From positions 19,926 through 83,925 of the forward strand of contig JAFUIO010000009.1 in assembly GCA_017468425.1 (NCBI GenBank): 64,000 nt of DNA. Reading direction: 5' to 3'. The DNA is from Clostridia bacterium. Its GTDB lineage: Bacteria; Bacillota; Clostridia; Oscillospirales; Acutalibacteraceae. The stretch's first letter is position 1. Each line of letters starts with the position of its first letter. Shown here piece after piece: positions 9,205 through 16,687 of this stretch. Below the pieces are notes generated by a model, which saw nothing but the letters and a program-made list of their open reading frames with translations, did not search any database and was not told where the DNA came from. The translations under genes were made by a program, and so were the position numbers.

Positions 9205-9221
9205 AAAAAACACCCTCCGAT

Positions 9222-9251
9222 ATAATTATTTAGTTACCTAACTAATTATAT
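9222..9251. promoter_or_regulatory. Probable MarR operator palindrome
   Basis: The perfect inverted repeat TTAGTTA-CC-TAACTAA (9230-9245) extends into AT-rich symmetric flanks (9222-9251). It overlaps the minus-strand -10 box of the MarR-ABC operon, an arrangement typical of MarR autorepression. Confidence 0.75.
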
Positions 9252-9273
9252 TCAGGAGGGTGGATTTTGTCAA
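9245..9273 (-). promoter_or_regulatory. Consensus sigma-A promoter of the MarR-ABC operon
   Basis: On the minus strand, TTGACA (9273-9268) and TATAAT (9250-9245) are separated by exactly 17 bp. The -10 is covered by the palindromic operator. Confidence 0.88.
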
Positions 9274-9298
9274 TGTGCATACTGACAAATTTTAACTT

Positions 9299-10351
9299 TT
9301 ATAAAGCATAAAAATTGCTTTCCCACGCGGGGATATATTTGTGTTGTCTGAAATAAAACTTATAATCGTCTCTTATTTCGTTTATCGCAAGGGGAATAGA
9401 AAACATATCTTCATTTCTGTGGTATGCACAGATATATAATTTTGGCTTTTGAGTTCTGATTGTGTTTTCTGCACCTTTTATTGCATCAATTTCACTGCCT
9501 TCGATATCCATTTTAAGCAGTGAAATTTTTTCTTTTATAAGCGTGTCGATTTTCGCTGCCTGAATTTCTTCGCCGTCGTCAGAAATTTTTGATTGTCTGC
9601 CAGCGGCTTTTTTGAATTTAAGAACAGTATCCTCTTTATATGCCGCAACATTGAAGCTTTCAACAAAATCGTATTTTTCAGTATTGCGTACGAGTTTAGC
9701 GAAGTTTTTTCTGTCAGGCTCAAGAGCATAAATTTTCTTCACTCCGCCACCGGATGCAAGAACAAATTCTTCCACTGTGTCGCCGTTATATGCACCTAAA
9801 TCTGCAATAACTTCGCTTTCGTTTATTTTTAAAATATTCTCATACACTTCGTTCTTTTCGCTGAAAGAGGGGATAAGATATTCAAGCTTTCCGCTGATTT
9901 TGAAATTTAAAAGATTAATATATGTTTCTCTTGATTTATCATCTGCAAGAAGCGAAAAAGCCTTGTTGAACTTTTCTTCATTTTCTTTTACAAACTCTTT
10001 TGTGAAAAGTCCGTCACCTGCAACAGGTACGGTAAGCGAGTAAAGCGGGTGCTTTCTGCTCATTTCATAAACGCGGTTTATTGTGGTATCATCCTTGACT
10101 GCAAAAGTCATAAGGGAAACAAAATCTCCGTACTTTTCTTCAGCCTCTGAATATTTAAGCACTTTTTTGCCGTGGAAATGATGACCTCGTACAAATTCAT
10201 CACTTGCATATACATCTTTGTACTCAATGCCGAAAGAATTGAGCTTTTCGATAATCATATCGGCACCGTTACCCATTCCATAAAGCAGAATCGGTCTGCT
10301 TTCGCTTTTCAGCTTCTGCCAGACCGTTTCTTCGTAAATATACTCAAGCAT
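9299..10351 (-). CDS. FkbM-family SAM-dependent methyltransferase
   Basis: A 350-residue protein. The first ~130 residues resemble a Rossmann-like sensing segment (ILLYGMGNGADMIIEKL). The C-terminal half is an FkbM methyltransferase: VIADLGAYNGDTVEEF (SAM motif I), IYALEPDRKNFAKL (acidic residue of motif II) and LLKMDIEGSEIDAIKGA, the family's most conserved segment. It is likely an O-methyltransferase for a sugar or related surface compound. An earlier in-frame start would overlap the upstream gene by 56 nt; the ATG at 10351, one base after that gene's stop, is preferred. It is the last gene of the 13.5-kb operon, and no terminator separates it from the MarR promoter. Confidence 0.8.
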   Translation of the reverse strand: MLEYIYEETVWQKLKSESRPILLYGMGNGADMIIEKLNSFGIEYKDVYASDEFVRGHHFHGKKVLKYSEAEEKYGDFVSLMTFAVKDDTTINRVYEMSRKHPLYSLTVPVAGDGLFTKEFVKENEEKFNKAFSLLADDKSRETYINLLNFKISGKLEYLIPSFSEKNEVYENILKINESEVIADLGAYNGDTVEEFVLASGGGVKKIYALEPDRKNFAKLVRNTEKYDFVESFNVAAYKEDTVLKFKKAAGRQSKISDDGEEIQAAKIDTLIKEKISLLKMDIEGSEIDAIKGAENTIRTQKPKLYICAYHRNEDMFSIPLAINEIRDDYKFYFRQHKYIPAWESNFYAL

Positions 10352-10352
10352 A

Positions 10353-10679
10353 TTAATATTTGTCCATGCTGTCAACGCTGAGAACAAATACTGTTGCACC
10401 GCCGACATTTACTTCTTTTGCTTTGTCAAGTTCGCTCATATTTGTGCCGAAAGTTGCAGTTGAAGCTGCAGTATGAGTGCGTGTCTGTGAATATTTAGAA
10501 ATAATGCTCTTTGCTCTTTCAACGTCTTTATCTTCTGAACCGATAAGCAATGTTGTATTGCCTACCATAAGGAAACCACCTGTTGTTGAAAGCTTTGTAA
10601 CTGTGAATTTTTCTTTAGTAAGTGCTGAAGAAACAACAGCACTGTCATCGTTATTAACAATAGCAAGAATAAGTTTCAT
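10353..10679 (-). CDS. darA: Cyclic-di-AMP receptor protein (DarA/PstA, PII-like)
   Basis: A 108-residue protein, the normal length for this family. It opens MKLILAIVNNDDSAVVSSAL and carries KLSTTGGFLMVGNTTLLIG, the segment that lines the nucleotide pocket in DarA, and ends with VNVGGATVFVLSVD. These proteins are PII-like trimers binding c-di-AMP; their downstream target is not settled. An AGGAG site lies 8 nt before the ATG. Its location between a DUF1854 protein and a methyltransferase, behind an ABC exporter, is not the tmk-linked context familiar from Bacillus. Confidence 0.92.
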   Translation of the reverse strand: MKLILAIVNNDDSAVVSSALTKEKFTVTKLSTTGGFLMVGNTTLLIGSEDKDVERAKSIISKYSQTRTHTAASTATFGTNMSELDKAKEVNVGGATVFVLSVDSMDKY

Positions 10680-10695
10680 ATTTTTTCTCCTTAAA

Positions 10696-11184
10696 TTAAA
10701 TGTCGGGAAGCATCATTTTAATGCTTCGTTTGTCCAGCTTGTAAAGGTCAGTGATTTCGTATCTGTTATCACTGCCGTCTTTAATAAGAATACGTCCGTC
10801 GTAAAGAGTTTTGATTGCTGTAAGGCTGTTTCTCAATTCGAATGTGTACCTGCCTTTGTCAGTGTCAACTGTCCACATCCAGATGTTGAACTTTTCATAA
10901 CGTTTAACAAAACGTGTAATTTTGGGAATCATATAATACTCATCAAGTGCGCTCTGCAAGGCTGCTTTGCTTTCAGGGAGAAGGTTATCGATGTTTCTGA
11001 TAATAGCACGTTCGTTACCTTCGCTGTCAAGCAATGATATGTATTTGTTGAGACCGCTTATAGGGAAAAGTCTGTGTGGCTCAAGTTCATAAAGCTTTTC
11101 ATCAGAACCGTAAAATTCTGCATCTATGAAAATCTTATCGTTTACAGTAAGTTTAACTTCAGGACCTTCAATATATTTTAACAT
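10696..11184 (-). CDS. Stand-alone DUF1854-family protein
   Basis: A 162-residue protein resembling DUF1854: ELEPHRLFPISGLNKYISLL near residues 35-55, GNERAIIRNIDNLL, and a C-terminal ITDLYKLDKRSIKMM. DUF1854 is known mostly as a domain attached to, or encoded beside, ABC exporters and has been suggested to modulate or sense ligands. It lies 22 bp downstream of such an exporter gene, so it is probably an accessory subunit. Function is not established; the family assignment is by recognisable pattern, not a profile search. Confidence 0.7.
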   Translation of the reverse strand: MLKYIEGPEVKLTVNDKIFIDAEFYGSDEKLYELEPHRLFPISGLNKYISLLDSEGNERAIIRNIDNLLPESKAALQSALDEYYMIPKITRFVKRYEKFNIWMWTVDTDKGRYTFELRNSLTAIKTLYDGRILIKDGSDNRYEITDLYKLDKRSIKMMLPDI

Positions 11185-11206
11185 ATTTCACACACTCCTT
11201 TCAACC

Positions 11207-13486
11207 TTATTCGAAGTTTTCAGATTCTTTCTGTTCTCTTACCTTCTGAGACATTGACTGAATCTGAATAAGCTTGTAATACTTGCCTTTAAGTGCCATA
11301 AGTTCATCGTGTGAACCGTTTTCAATGATTCTGCCCTTGTCAACAACGAGAATTCTGTTTGCTTTTCTCAGAGTTGAAAGTCTGTGGGCAATCATAAGTG
11401 TTGTTCTGCCGCGGATAAGTCTTTCAATAGCCTGCTGAATAAGTTCTTCTGTTTCAGAGTCAACAGCAGCAGTCGCTTCGTCGAAAATAAGAATACTGGG
11501 GTTTTTCATAACGGCTCTCGCAATAGAAAGACGCTGCTTTTCACCGCCTGAAAGGCCGATACCTCTTTCACCGAGATATGTATCGTATGAATCGGGAAGA
11601 CGTGAAATAAATCCGTGTGCGTTTGCAACGTCTGCGGCGTAAATAACCTGTTCAACGTGTGCGTTGGGTGTACCGTAAGCAATGTTGTTGAAAACAGTAT
11701 CCTTGAACATAAGAGGTTCCTGCTGAACGTAACCTATCTGGTCACGGTAATATTTCATATCAATATCTTTGATGTTAACGTCGTCAACGAGAATTTCACC
11801 TTCGTAATCGTCGTAGAAACGCATAAGCAGGTTAATAAGTGTTGATTTACCTGAACCTGTTGTGCCCACAATACCTACGATATCACCGGGGTTAAGGGTG
11901 AAGCTTACGTTGTCAACAACTTTCTTTGAACGGTCAAAAGCAAAGTTAACGTTTCTGAATTCGATTTTACCGTCCATTCTTTCAAGCTCAGTTCCTTTGG
12001 CAAAGTCGTGTTCAGGTTCTGCGTCGATAATATCGAAAATCTTTTCTGCAGAAGCAAGAGCACTCTGGTAAGAGTCGCTGATGTTTGCAAAGAAACCAAC
12101 AGGGCCATAGAACATGCTTGTGTAAGAAATGAAAGAAACGAGCATACCGATTGTGATGGAGTTATTTTCAGGGTCGATAATCCATCTGCCGCCCACATAC
12201 CATATAATAACTGAACCGCAGGTAATAAGGAAAGTCATTACATTTGGGAACACGGAAGAAATCATACTTGCACGTTTATCTTCTTTGAGCCAGTCGTCGC
12301 AATATGCTTTGAACTTGCTGATAATTGAATCTTCGTTAGTGAAAGACTTGATAACTCTCACACCGGGGATTGTATCTGCAAGCAGAGTTGAAATGTGAGA
12401 GCTTCTTATCCACAAACGGCGGTACATAGGTCCGATTTTTTTACCGAAAAGTCTGCCGCCTAAAACAACAAGGGGAACGGGGAGGAGGGAAAGGAGAGTA
12501 AGCTTCCAGTTCATAACAAGCATAATAACTGCAATGCCGATGAGCAGGAATCCCTGTGTTATACCTTCCTGTGAAATACGCATAATAAAGTTCTGCAGAA
12601 TAACGGAGTCAGAGTTGACTCTGTTGATAACCGAACCTGTTGATGTTTTGTCATAGTAACTCAATGGGAGATACTGTGCTTTTGCGTAAATATCTTTTTT
12701 TAGGTCGATGATAATTTTATCGCCTGCAATTCTTAAGTAGTAAGAACGGATAAATCCGAGGAAATACTGAACGATGTATACGCCGAGAAGGGCAAGTATA
12801 ATTATAACAAGTCCTTTTGCATCGTTTTTCGGAAGAATTTCGTCAACCATCATCTGTGTAACCCTTGGCGGAACAAGAGAAAGGAAAGTTACAATCACAG
12901 ACAATACAATGCAGATAATGAGTTTGCCTTTTTCGGGTAAAAGGTATTTCATAAGTTTTGAAAGAATCTTGCCTTTGCCCTTACAGTTGTAACATTCTGC
13001 ATCAGGAGAAGCAAGCTTTCGTCCGCATTTGGGGCAAAAAGAACGTTGCTTATCGTAGGTTGATTTAACAATCAGAAGTTGTTCTTCGAGGTCCATGCCG
13101 TCTGTTACATTATTAATAAATATAGCGGCGGCATCTGCGATATCTGCGTTTGCGTATGTAAAACGCAGTGCAATCTCGACTTTCTTTTTTTCGCTTTCGT
13201 CAGAATTTTTTAATCTGATTCTGATAATTGCGTTACCGTACATTCTTTTGACAATAACCTTTTCGATTTCGTCAAACCTGTAAAGTCTGTACCCGTTTTC
13301 GTGTCTGGTGTCAACGGCAACAGCGGAAGATTCAGTAACAATAAAAGCCGAATCGTCATACTTGCCGTCAAGATTAAGGTCGCCGATCACAGCAAAAAGA
13401 ATCTTTTCATCACCAAGAACTTTTCCGGCAATTTCTGATATCTTTTCGGGTATGGGTTTGTTTGAAAAGGTTTTGATTTCTGCCAT
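11207..13486 (-). CDS. ABC exporter with N-terminal PH-like region and zinc ribbon
   Basis: A 759-residue protein, about 180 residues longer than a normal half-exporter. Residues 1-130 form a beta-rich region that may be PH-like. Residues 151-168 hold two Cys pairs (Cys151/154 and Cys165/168) of a zinc ribbon. Six membrane segments follow (about 188-460). The NBD is canonical: Walker A GTTGSGKS (541-548), LSGGE signature (645-649), Walker B LIFDE with Glu670, and AHRLSTL. It should act as a homodimer. It heads a four-gene operon with DUF1854, the c-di-AMP receptor and FkbM. Substrate unknown; related exporter/DUF1854 pairs have been linked to cyanophycin loci in other phyla, but no cyanophycin gene is here. 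Confidence 0.85.
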   Translation of the reverse strand: MAEIKTFSNKPIPEKISEIAGKVLGDEKILFAVIGDLNLDGKYDDSAFIVTESSAVAVDTRHENGYRLYRFDEIEKVIVKRMYGNAIIRIRLKNSDESEKKKVEIALRFTYANADIADAAAIFINNVTDGMDLEEQLLIVKSTYDKQRSFCPKCGRKLASPDAECYNCKGKGKILSKLMKYLLPEKGKLIICIVLSVIVTFLSLVPPRVTQMMVDEILPKNDAKGLVIIILALLGVYIVQYFLGFIRSYYLRIAGDKIIIDLKKDIYAKAQYLPLSYYDKTSTGSVINRVNSDSVILQNFIMRISQEGITQGFLLIGIAVIMLVMNWKLTLLSLLPVPLVVLGGRLFGKKIGPMYRRLWIRSSHISTLLADTIPGVRVIKSFTNEDSIISKFKAYCDDWLKEDKRASMISSVFPNVMTFLITCGSVIIWYVGGRWIIDPENNSITIGMLVSFISYTSMFYGPVGFFANISDSYQSALASAEKIFDIIDAEPEHDFAKGTELERMDGKIEFRNVNFAFDRSKKVVDNVSFTLNPGDIVGIVGTTGSGKSTLINLLMRFYDDYEGEILVDDVNIKDIDMKYYRDQIGYVQQEPLMFKDTVFNNIAYGTPNAHVEQVIYAADVANAHGFISRLPDSYDTYLGERGIGLSGGEKQRLSIARAVMKNPSILIFDEATAAVDSETEELIQQAIERLIRGRTTLMIAHRLSTLRKANRILVVDKGRIIENGSHDELMALKGKYYKLIQIQSMSQKVREQKESENFE

Positions 13487-13508
13487 ATAAACCCCTCCTT
13501 TTGCAATG

Positions 13509-13528
13509 CCATATTTGTAAAAATATGG
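13509..13528 (-). other. Hairpin in the 5'UTR of the ABC/DUF1854/darA operon
   Basis: CCATATTT (13509-13516) and AAATATGG (13521-13528) form a perfect 8-bp stem with a 4-nt loop, between the promoter and the ribosome site. It has no T-tract and could affect mRNA stability. Confidence 0.5.
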
Positions 13529-13541
13529 TCTTTTCGCGGTA

Positions 13542-13569
13542 ATTATAGCACAGTCATTTCAAATGTCAA
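13542..13569 (-). promoter_or_regulatory. Promoter of the ABC/DUF1854/darA/FkbM operon
   Basis: On the minus strand, TTGACA (13569-13564) and TATAAT (13547-13542) lie 16 bp apart. Confidence 0.85.
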
Positions 13570-13669
13570 CATCTTTTTTGAAATTGTTATTTATTTTTGT
13601 AATAAAAACGTAAGATTTGTGTAAATATTATGAAAAATAATTAAACCTGCAAAATATGCGCTTTTTTGC

Positions 13670-13698
13670 TTGACAGAAAGTTGAAAATCTCATATAAT
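13670..13698 (+). promoter_or_regulatory. Perfect consensus promoter of the 42-residue peptide gene
   Basis: TTGACA (13670-13675) and TATAAT (13693-13698) with a 17-bp spacer. Both hexamers are full consensus, so strong constitutive expression is expected. Confidence 0.88.
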
Positions 13699-13759
13699 TA
13701 TAGAGAACTAATGGGTAAACCATAGGTTTGAATTCCGATAAAAACGAAAGGAAGTGAAT

Positions 13760-13888
13760 ATGATGAACCTTACAGATATTATCGAGGGCATCAAAACAGG
13801 TTGGGAAATTCTTAACAAGATTGTAAACTTTGACGTTCTTTGGGACTACATAAAGAAAACTTTCGAAGCTATCGTTTCTATGTTTTAA
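13760..13888 (+). CDS. Small amphipathic peptide, 42 residues, unknown function
   Basis: ATG-ATG start preceded by AAAGGAAGTG at a normal distance and a stop at 13886-13888. The peptide begins MMNLTDIIEGIKTGWEIL, continues with NKIVNFDVLWDYIKKTFEAI and ends VSMF. It has no Cys, no signal peptide and no transmembrane-length segment. Hydrophobic residues recur every three to four positions, suggesting one or two amphipathic helices with net charge about -2. Size and character recall beta-type phenol-soluble modulins and other membrane-active peptides, but no homology is claimed. The full-consensus promoter and good ribosome site make it a real gene, likely highly expressed. It precedes the dockerin/cohesin genes. 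Confidence 0.8.
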   Translation: MMNLTDIIEGIKTGWEILNKIVNFDVLWDYIKKTFEAIVSMF

Positions 13889-13899
13889 TTGAAACTAAA

Positions 13900-13944
13900 A
13901 CAACTTTTCATAGCAACCCTGTCCGTATCAGGGCAGGGTGTTGT
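13900..13944 (+). terminator. Strong hairpin after the small peptide gene (terminator or attenuator)
   Basis: CCCTGTCC (13917-13924) pairs with GGGCAGGG (13931-13938), with one G-T pair, and an outer ACAAC/GTTGT pairing (13900-13904 with 13940-13944) is possible. There is no clean T-tract, so partial termination or 3'-end protection is more likely than full termination. It would give more peptide mRNA than downstream mRNA. Confidence 0.5.
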
Positions 13945-14035
13945 TGTGAAACCACATCATTCCGTATTCGGCATTATGCCGTCAGAATATAAAAGGTATA
14001 TTTTATACGAACAAAATAAAGAGGTGATTTGAAAC

Positions 14036-15763
14036 ATGAAAAAATCTTTGTGTATTCTTATCTGCTTTGCAGTAGTGCTTACAGCGTGTGCAGTAGGCTT
14101 CTCTGCTTATGCGGGCACAGATGCTTTGTCCGTTGTTTCAGGCCCCGAAAAGCTCTATTATACAAGTGCTGGTGAGGCTATTGACGTAACAGGTACAAAG
14201 TTAAAAGTAAGAATTGACGGAATTGAAGAAACTATTGAGCTTAAGCAGAATATTGTAAGAAGCGGTTCAATAAAAGATGCTGTTACAATTACTACAACTG
14301 AGTCTACAACTCAGCCCACAGAATCTACAACTGCAGCCGATTCAACAACTACAACAACTACAGTTGCTCCCGCTGCAAAAGCTGCAAGAGCATCTGCCAG
14401 CGCTGCAAATGTAAAGGTTTACTACGATACTCCTCTCAAAGCAGGAGAAAACGAAGTTATCTTCAGATATGATGATAAAATTACAAGCTGTGACGTTTAC
14501 TACGATGCAGAACCCGTTAAGAGTATTGAAGTGAAAAAGCTTCCTGCTAAGACAGAATATCTTTTCCATAAAGAAGAATTTGCAAGAGGTCTCGACCTCA
14601 GAGGACTTGAACTTGAAATTACTTTCAAGGATTTAGGTGACGGTGAAGAAACATACACTTATGTATGTGAAACAGAAGACTCAAGCAAACTCACATTTAT
14701 GGGCCACAAAATCACAGTTAAGTTTTCATTTAACTCATATGATAGTGAATCAGGCCTTAAAGTAGGCGACAACGCACTTTCTGTTACTTACCTTAATAAG
14801 GAAACATCATTCAATCTTCACTACAAAGAAGTTATCCGTGGTGACGTAAACGATGACGGACAGGTTAACGCAAAAGACCTTGTACGTCTTAATAAAGTTG
14901 TAGCAGAAAAGCCCACAAAACCGTCAGATGATGAACTTTCACTTCTCTGGCTTACATCAGACTTCAACGAAGATGACAGAATTAACACTCAGGATATTGT
15001 TGAACTCAGAAAAATCCTTACAGAACCTGATAAAACAGGAGAATTTGACTGGGTATACAATGCAACACTCCTTTCTTATAAGGTATCTCCCGATGGTTAC
15101 TTCTACACAGACGATGACCCGTGGCAGAGAAACTTCGGCTTCAACGAAGTTTATGATATAGCAACTCCTTATACATTTATGTACTACGATACATTCCGTG
15201 TGTTCTTCGATTACGGTACATATGAAGAAGGCGAACTTGCAGGCGTGCCTGCAGGCACACCCAAGCAGTGGATGCTTCAGCCCTGGAAGGGTCAGTACGG
15301 TATGGTTCTTTACGGTGCAGAGCTTGGTGTTTACACAAAACCTGAAACACGTGAAACACCTCACTATGACTGCGCTAACGATAAAGACAAACAGCATATG
15401 GCAATGACAGTTTATAAGGATGAAAAAGAAGCTTTCACAATGCCTTATAAAGATCATTGGTGGATTACAGGCTTCAAACCCGGTGCTCTTGTGAACTACA
15501 CTGATATGTCAAAACCCCACTCACAGCTTATAATCAAGTTTACTATCGACTTTGACTCACCTGAAATGGCAAAGAGCTTTGCAAAAGGTCTTGAAGAAAG
15601 AGGTTTTGATCAGGTTGGTTTCCTTGATACAGTAAACTTCAGCAAGGTTGACGTATTCACACTCGGTACAGGAGATAAAGCTCACAGAGTTGAAATGCTC
15701 TGGAGAGATGTTGTAGGTACACCCGGAAAGACAAACGTTCCCAATCCGGTACCGCAGAACTAA
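14036..15763 (+). CDS. Secreted DUF4474 protein with internal dockerin
   Basis: A 575-residue protein. Residues 1-26 form a signal peptide. A small beta-rich region is followed by a Thr-rich linker (about 86-112), a second beta-rich region (125-265), a type I dockerin (268-330) and a C-terminal domain. The dockerin has two calcium-loop repeats, GDVNDDGQVNAKDLVRL and SDFNEDDRINTQDIVEL. The C-terminal region has DPWQRNFGFNEVYD, WKGQYGM and HWWITGFKPG, which match my memory of DUF4474. Its function is unknown. The dockerin is internal, not terminal. A GAGGTG site precedes the ATG, and the stop lies 15 bp before the first cohesin gene, so the partners are co-expressed. Confidence 0.82.
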   Translation: MKKSLCILICFAVVLTACAVGFSAYAGTDALSVVSGPEKLYYTSAGEAIDVTGTKLKVRIDGIEETIELKQNIVRSGSIKDAVTITTTESTTQPTESTTAADSTTTTTTVAPAAKAARASASAANVKVYYDTPLKAGENEVIFRYDDKITSCDVYYDAEPVKSIEVKKLPAKTEYLFHKEEFARGLDLRGLELEITFKDLGDGEETYTYVCETEDSSKLTFMGHKITVKFSFNSYDSESGLKVGDNALSVTYLNKETSFNLHYKEVIRGDVNDDGQVNAKDLVRLNKVVAEKPTKPSDDELSLLWLTSDFNEDDRINTQDIVELRKILTEPDKTGEFDWVYNATLLSYKVSPDGYFYTDDDPWQRNFGFNEVYDIATPYTFMYYDTFRVFFDYGTYEEGELAGVPAGTPKQWMLQPWKGQYGMVLYGAELGVYTKPETRETPHYDCANDKDKQHMAMTVYKDEKEAFTMPYKDHWWITGFKPGALVNYTDMSKPHSQLIIKFTIDFDSPEMAKSFAKGLEERGFDQVGFLDTVNFSKVDVFTLGTGDKAHRVEMLWRDVVGTPGKTNVPNPVPQN

Positions 15764-15778
15764 GGAGGTGCATGAATT

Positions 15779-16606
15779 ATGAAAATGACTAAAAAAATCC
15801 TTTCAATACTTCTTGCACTCACTTTTGTGCTCGCATCTGTATCAGTAGTTGGTCTCACAGCATCTGCAGCAGATGATATGACTTTCACAGTAAGTAAAGT
15901 GAAAAAAGCAAGACCCGGTGATAAAGTAACAATTAATGTTACTCTCACAAATTCAGACCCTGTCTGCGCAGTTAACCCCACGGTTGTATATGACGCAGAT
16001 AAGCTTGAATTTGTAAGTGCAACAAACGGTGATGTTTTCCAGAAAAACGCATTCCACATCGGTGAAGCACGTGAAGGCAAAGTTACAATTCTTTACTACA
16101 ACCCCAAGTTCAATGATACTTCTGCAAACGGTACAGTGTGCACACTTCAGTTCAAGGTTCTTAAAGGTGCAGAAGGCTATGCTGATGTATCACTTGATTT
16201 CCCTGAAAACAGTGTTGTTAACTCTAAAGAAGAAGCAGTTAAATTTGTTAATAACAAAGGTTCAGTAAGTATTATTTCTCCTGTTCTCTATGCTAATGAA
16301 AAGAAAGAAGAAAACGCAATTGAAGATAAGTATTATCAGAAAGTGCCGCTCTTCGCAAGTTATAGAGATCAGAACGTTCAGCTTGTAGCAGGTATCGTAG
16401 GCGATACAGTTAAGAAGGTTGAATGGTCAGTCGATTCTAACAGACTTTTGGTAGATGAAAACGGTGTTGTAACTCCCAACCGTTGGTGGTACTGCAGAGC
16501 TAATGTAACTGCAAAAATCACAACAAAAACAGGTGAAGTTTACGAAAAAACAGTTCAGGTTGAATTCTTCAAATTTGAATTCACAAAACGTTTACCTGTA
16601 TTTTAA
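15779..16606 (+). CDS. Secreted cohesin-domain protein with Ig-like C-terminus
   Basis: A 275-residue protein with a signal peptide (residues 1-31, ASA-type cleavage). A type I-like cohesin occupies about 33-162: GDKVTINVTLTN, CAVNPTVVYDADKLEFVS, GKVTILYYNP and NGTVCTLQFKVL are the strands typical of the fold. The remaining ~105 residues look like a bacterial Ig-like module (VEWSVDSNRLLVDENGVVTP). No anchor is visible. It could bind the dockerin of the gene just upstream and present it to another surface partner. Its ribosome site overlaps the end of the previous gene (GGAGGTG). Confidence 0.8.
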   Translation: MKMTKKILSILLALTFVLASVSVVGLTASAADDMTFTVSKVKKARPGDKVTINVTLTNSDPVCAVNPTVVYDADKLEFVSATNGDVFQKNAFHIGEAREGKVTILYYNPKFNDTSANGTVCTLQFKVLKGAEGYADVSLDFPENSVVNSKEEAVKFVNNKGSVSIISPVLYANEKKEENAIEDKYYQKVPLFASYRDQNVQLVAGIVGDTVKKVEWSVDSNRLLVDENGVVTPNRWWYCRANVTAKITTKTGEVYEKTVQVEFFKFEFTKRLPVF

Positions 16607-16624
16607 TTAAAACAATTACACTGC

Positions 16625-16657
16625 AACGGGACGTGTCTTTTCAGGCACGTTCCCGTT
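16625..16657 (+). terminator. Intercistronic hairpin between the two cohesin genes
   Basis: AACGGGACGTG (16625-16635) pairs with CACGTTCCCGTT (16646-16657) with one bulged T. No T-tract follows, so it may act as an attenuator or RNA-stability element that sets different levels of the two cohesin proteins. Confidence 0.45.
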
Positions 16658-16687
16658 TGACGTATTATTGAAAAGAAGGTGCATTGA

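Noticed and set aside
9205..9213. GTG start for the MarR gene
   Set aside because: The ribosome site GGAGGG touches it; the ATG at 9204 has correct spacing.
13760..13888. The small peptide as an AgrD-type autoinducer precursor
   Set aside because: It lacks a thiolactone Cys and an acidic C-terminal tail, and no AgrB protease is nearby; the only AgrC-like kinase is 32 kb away.
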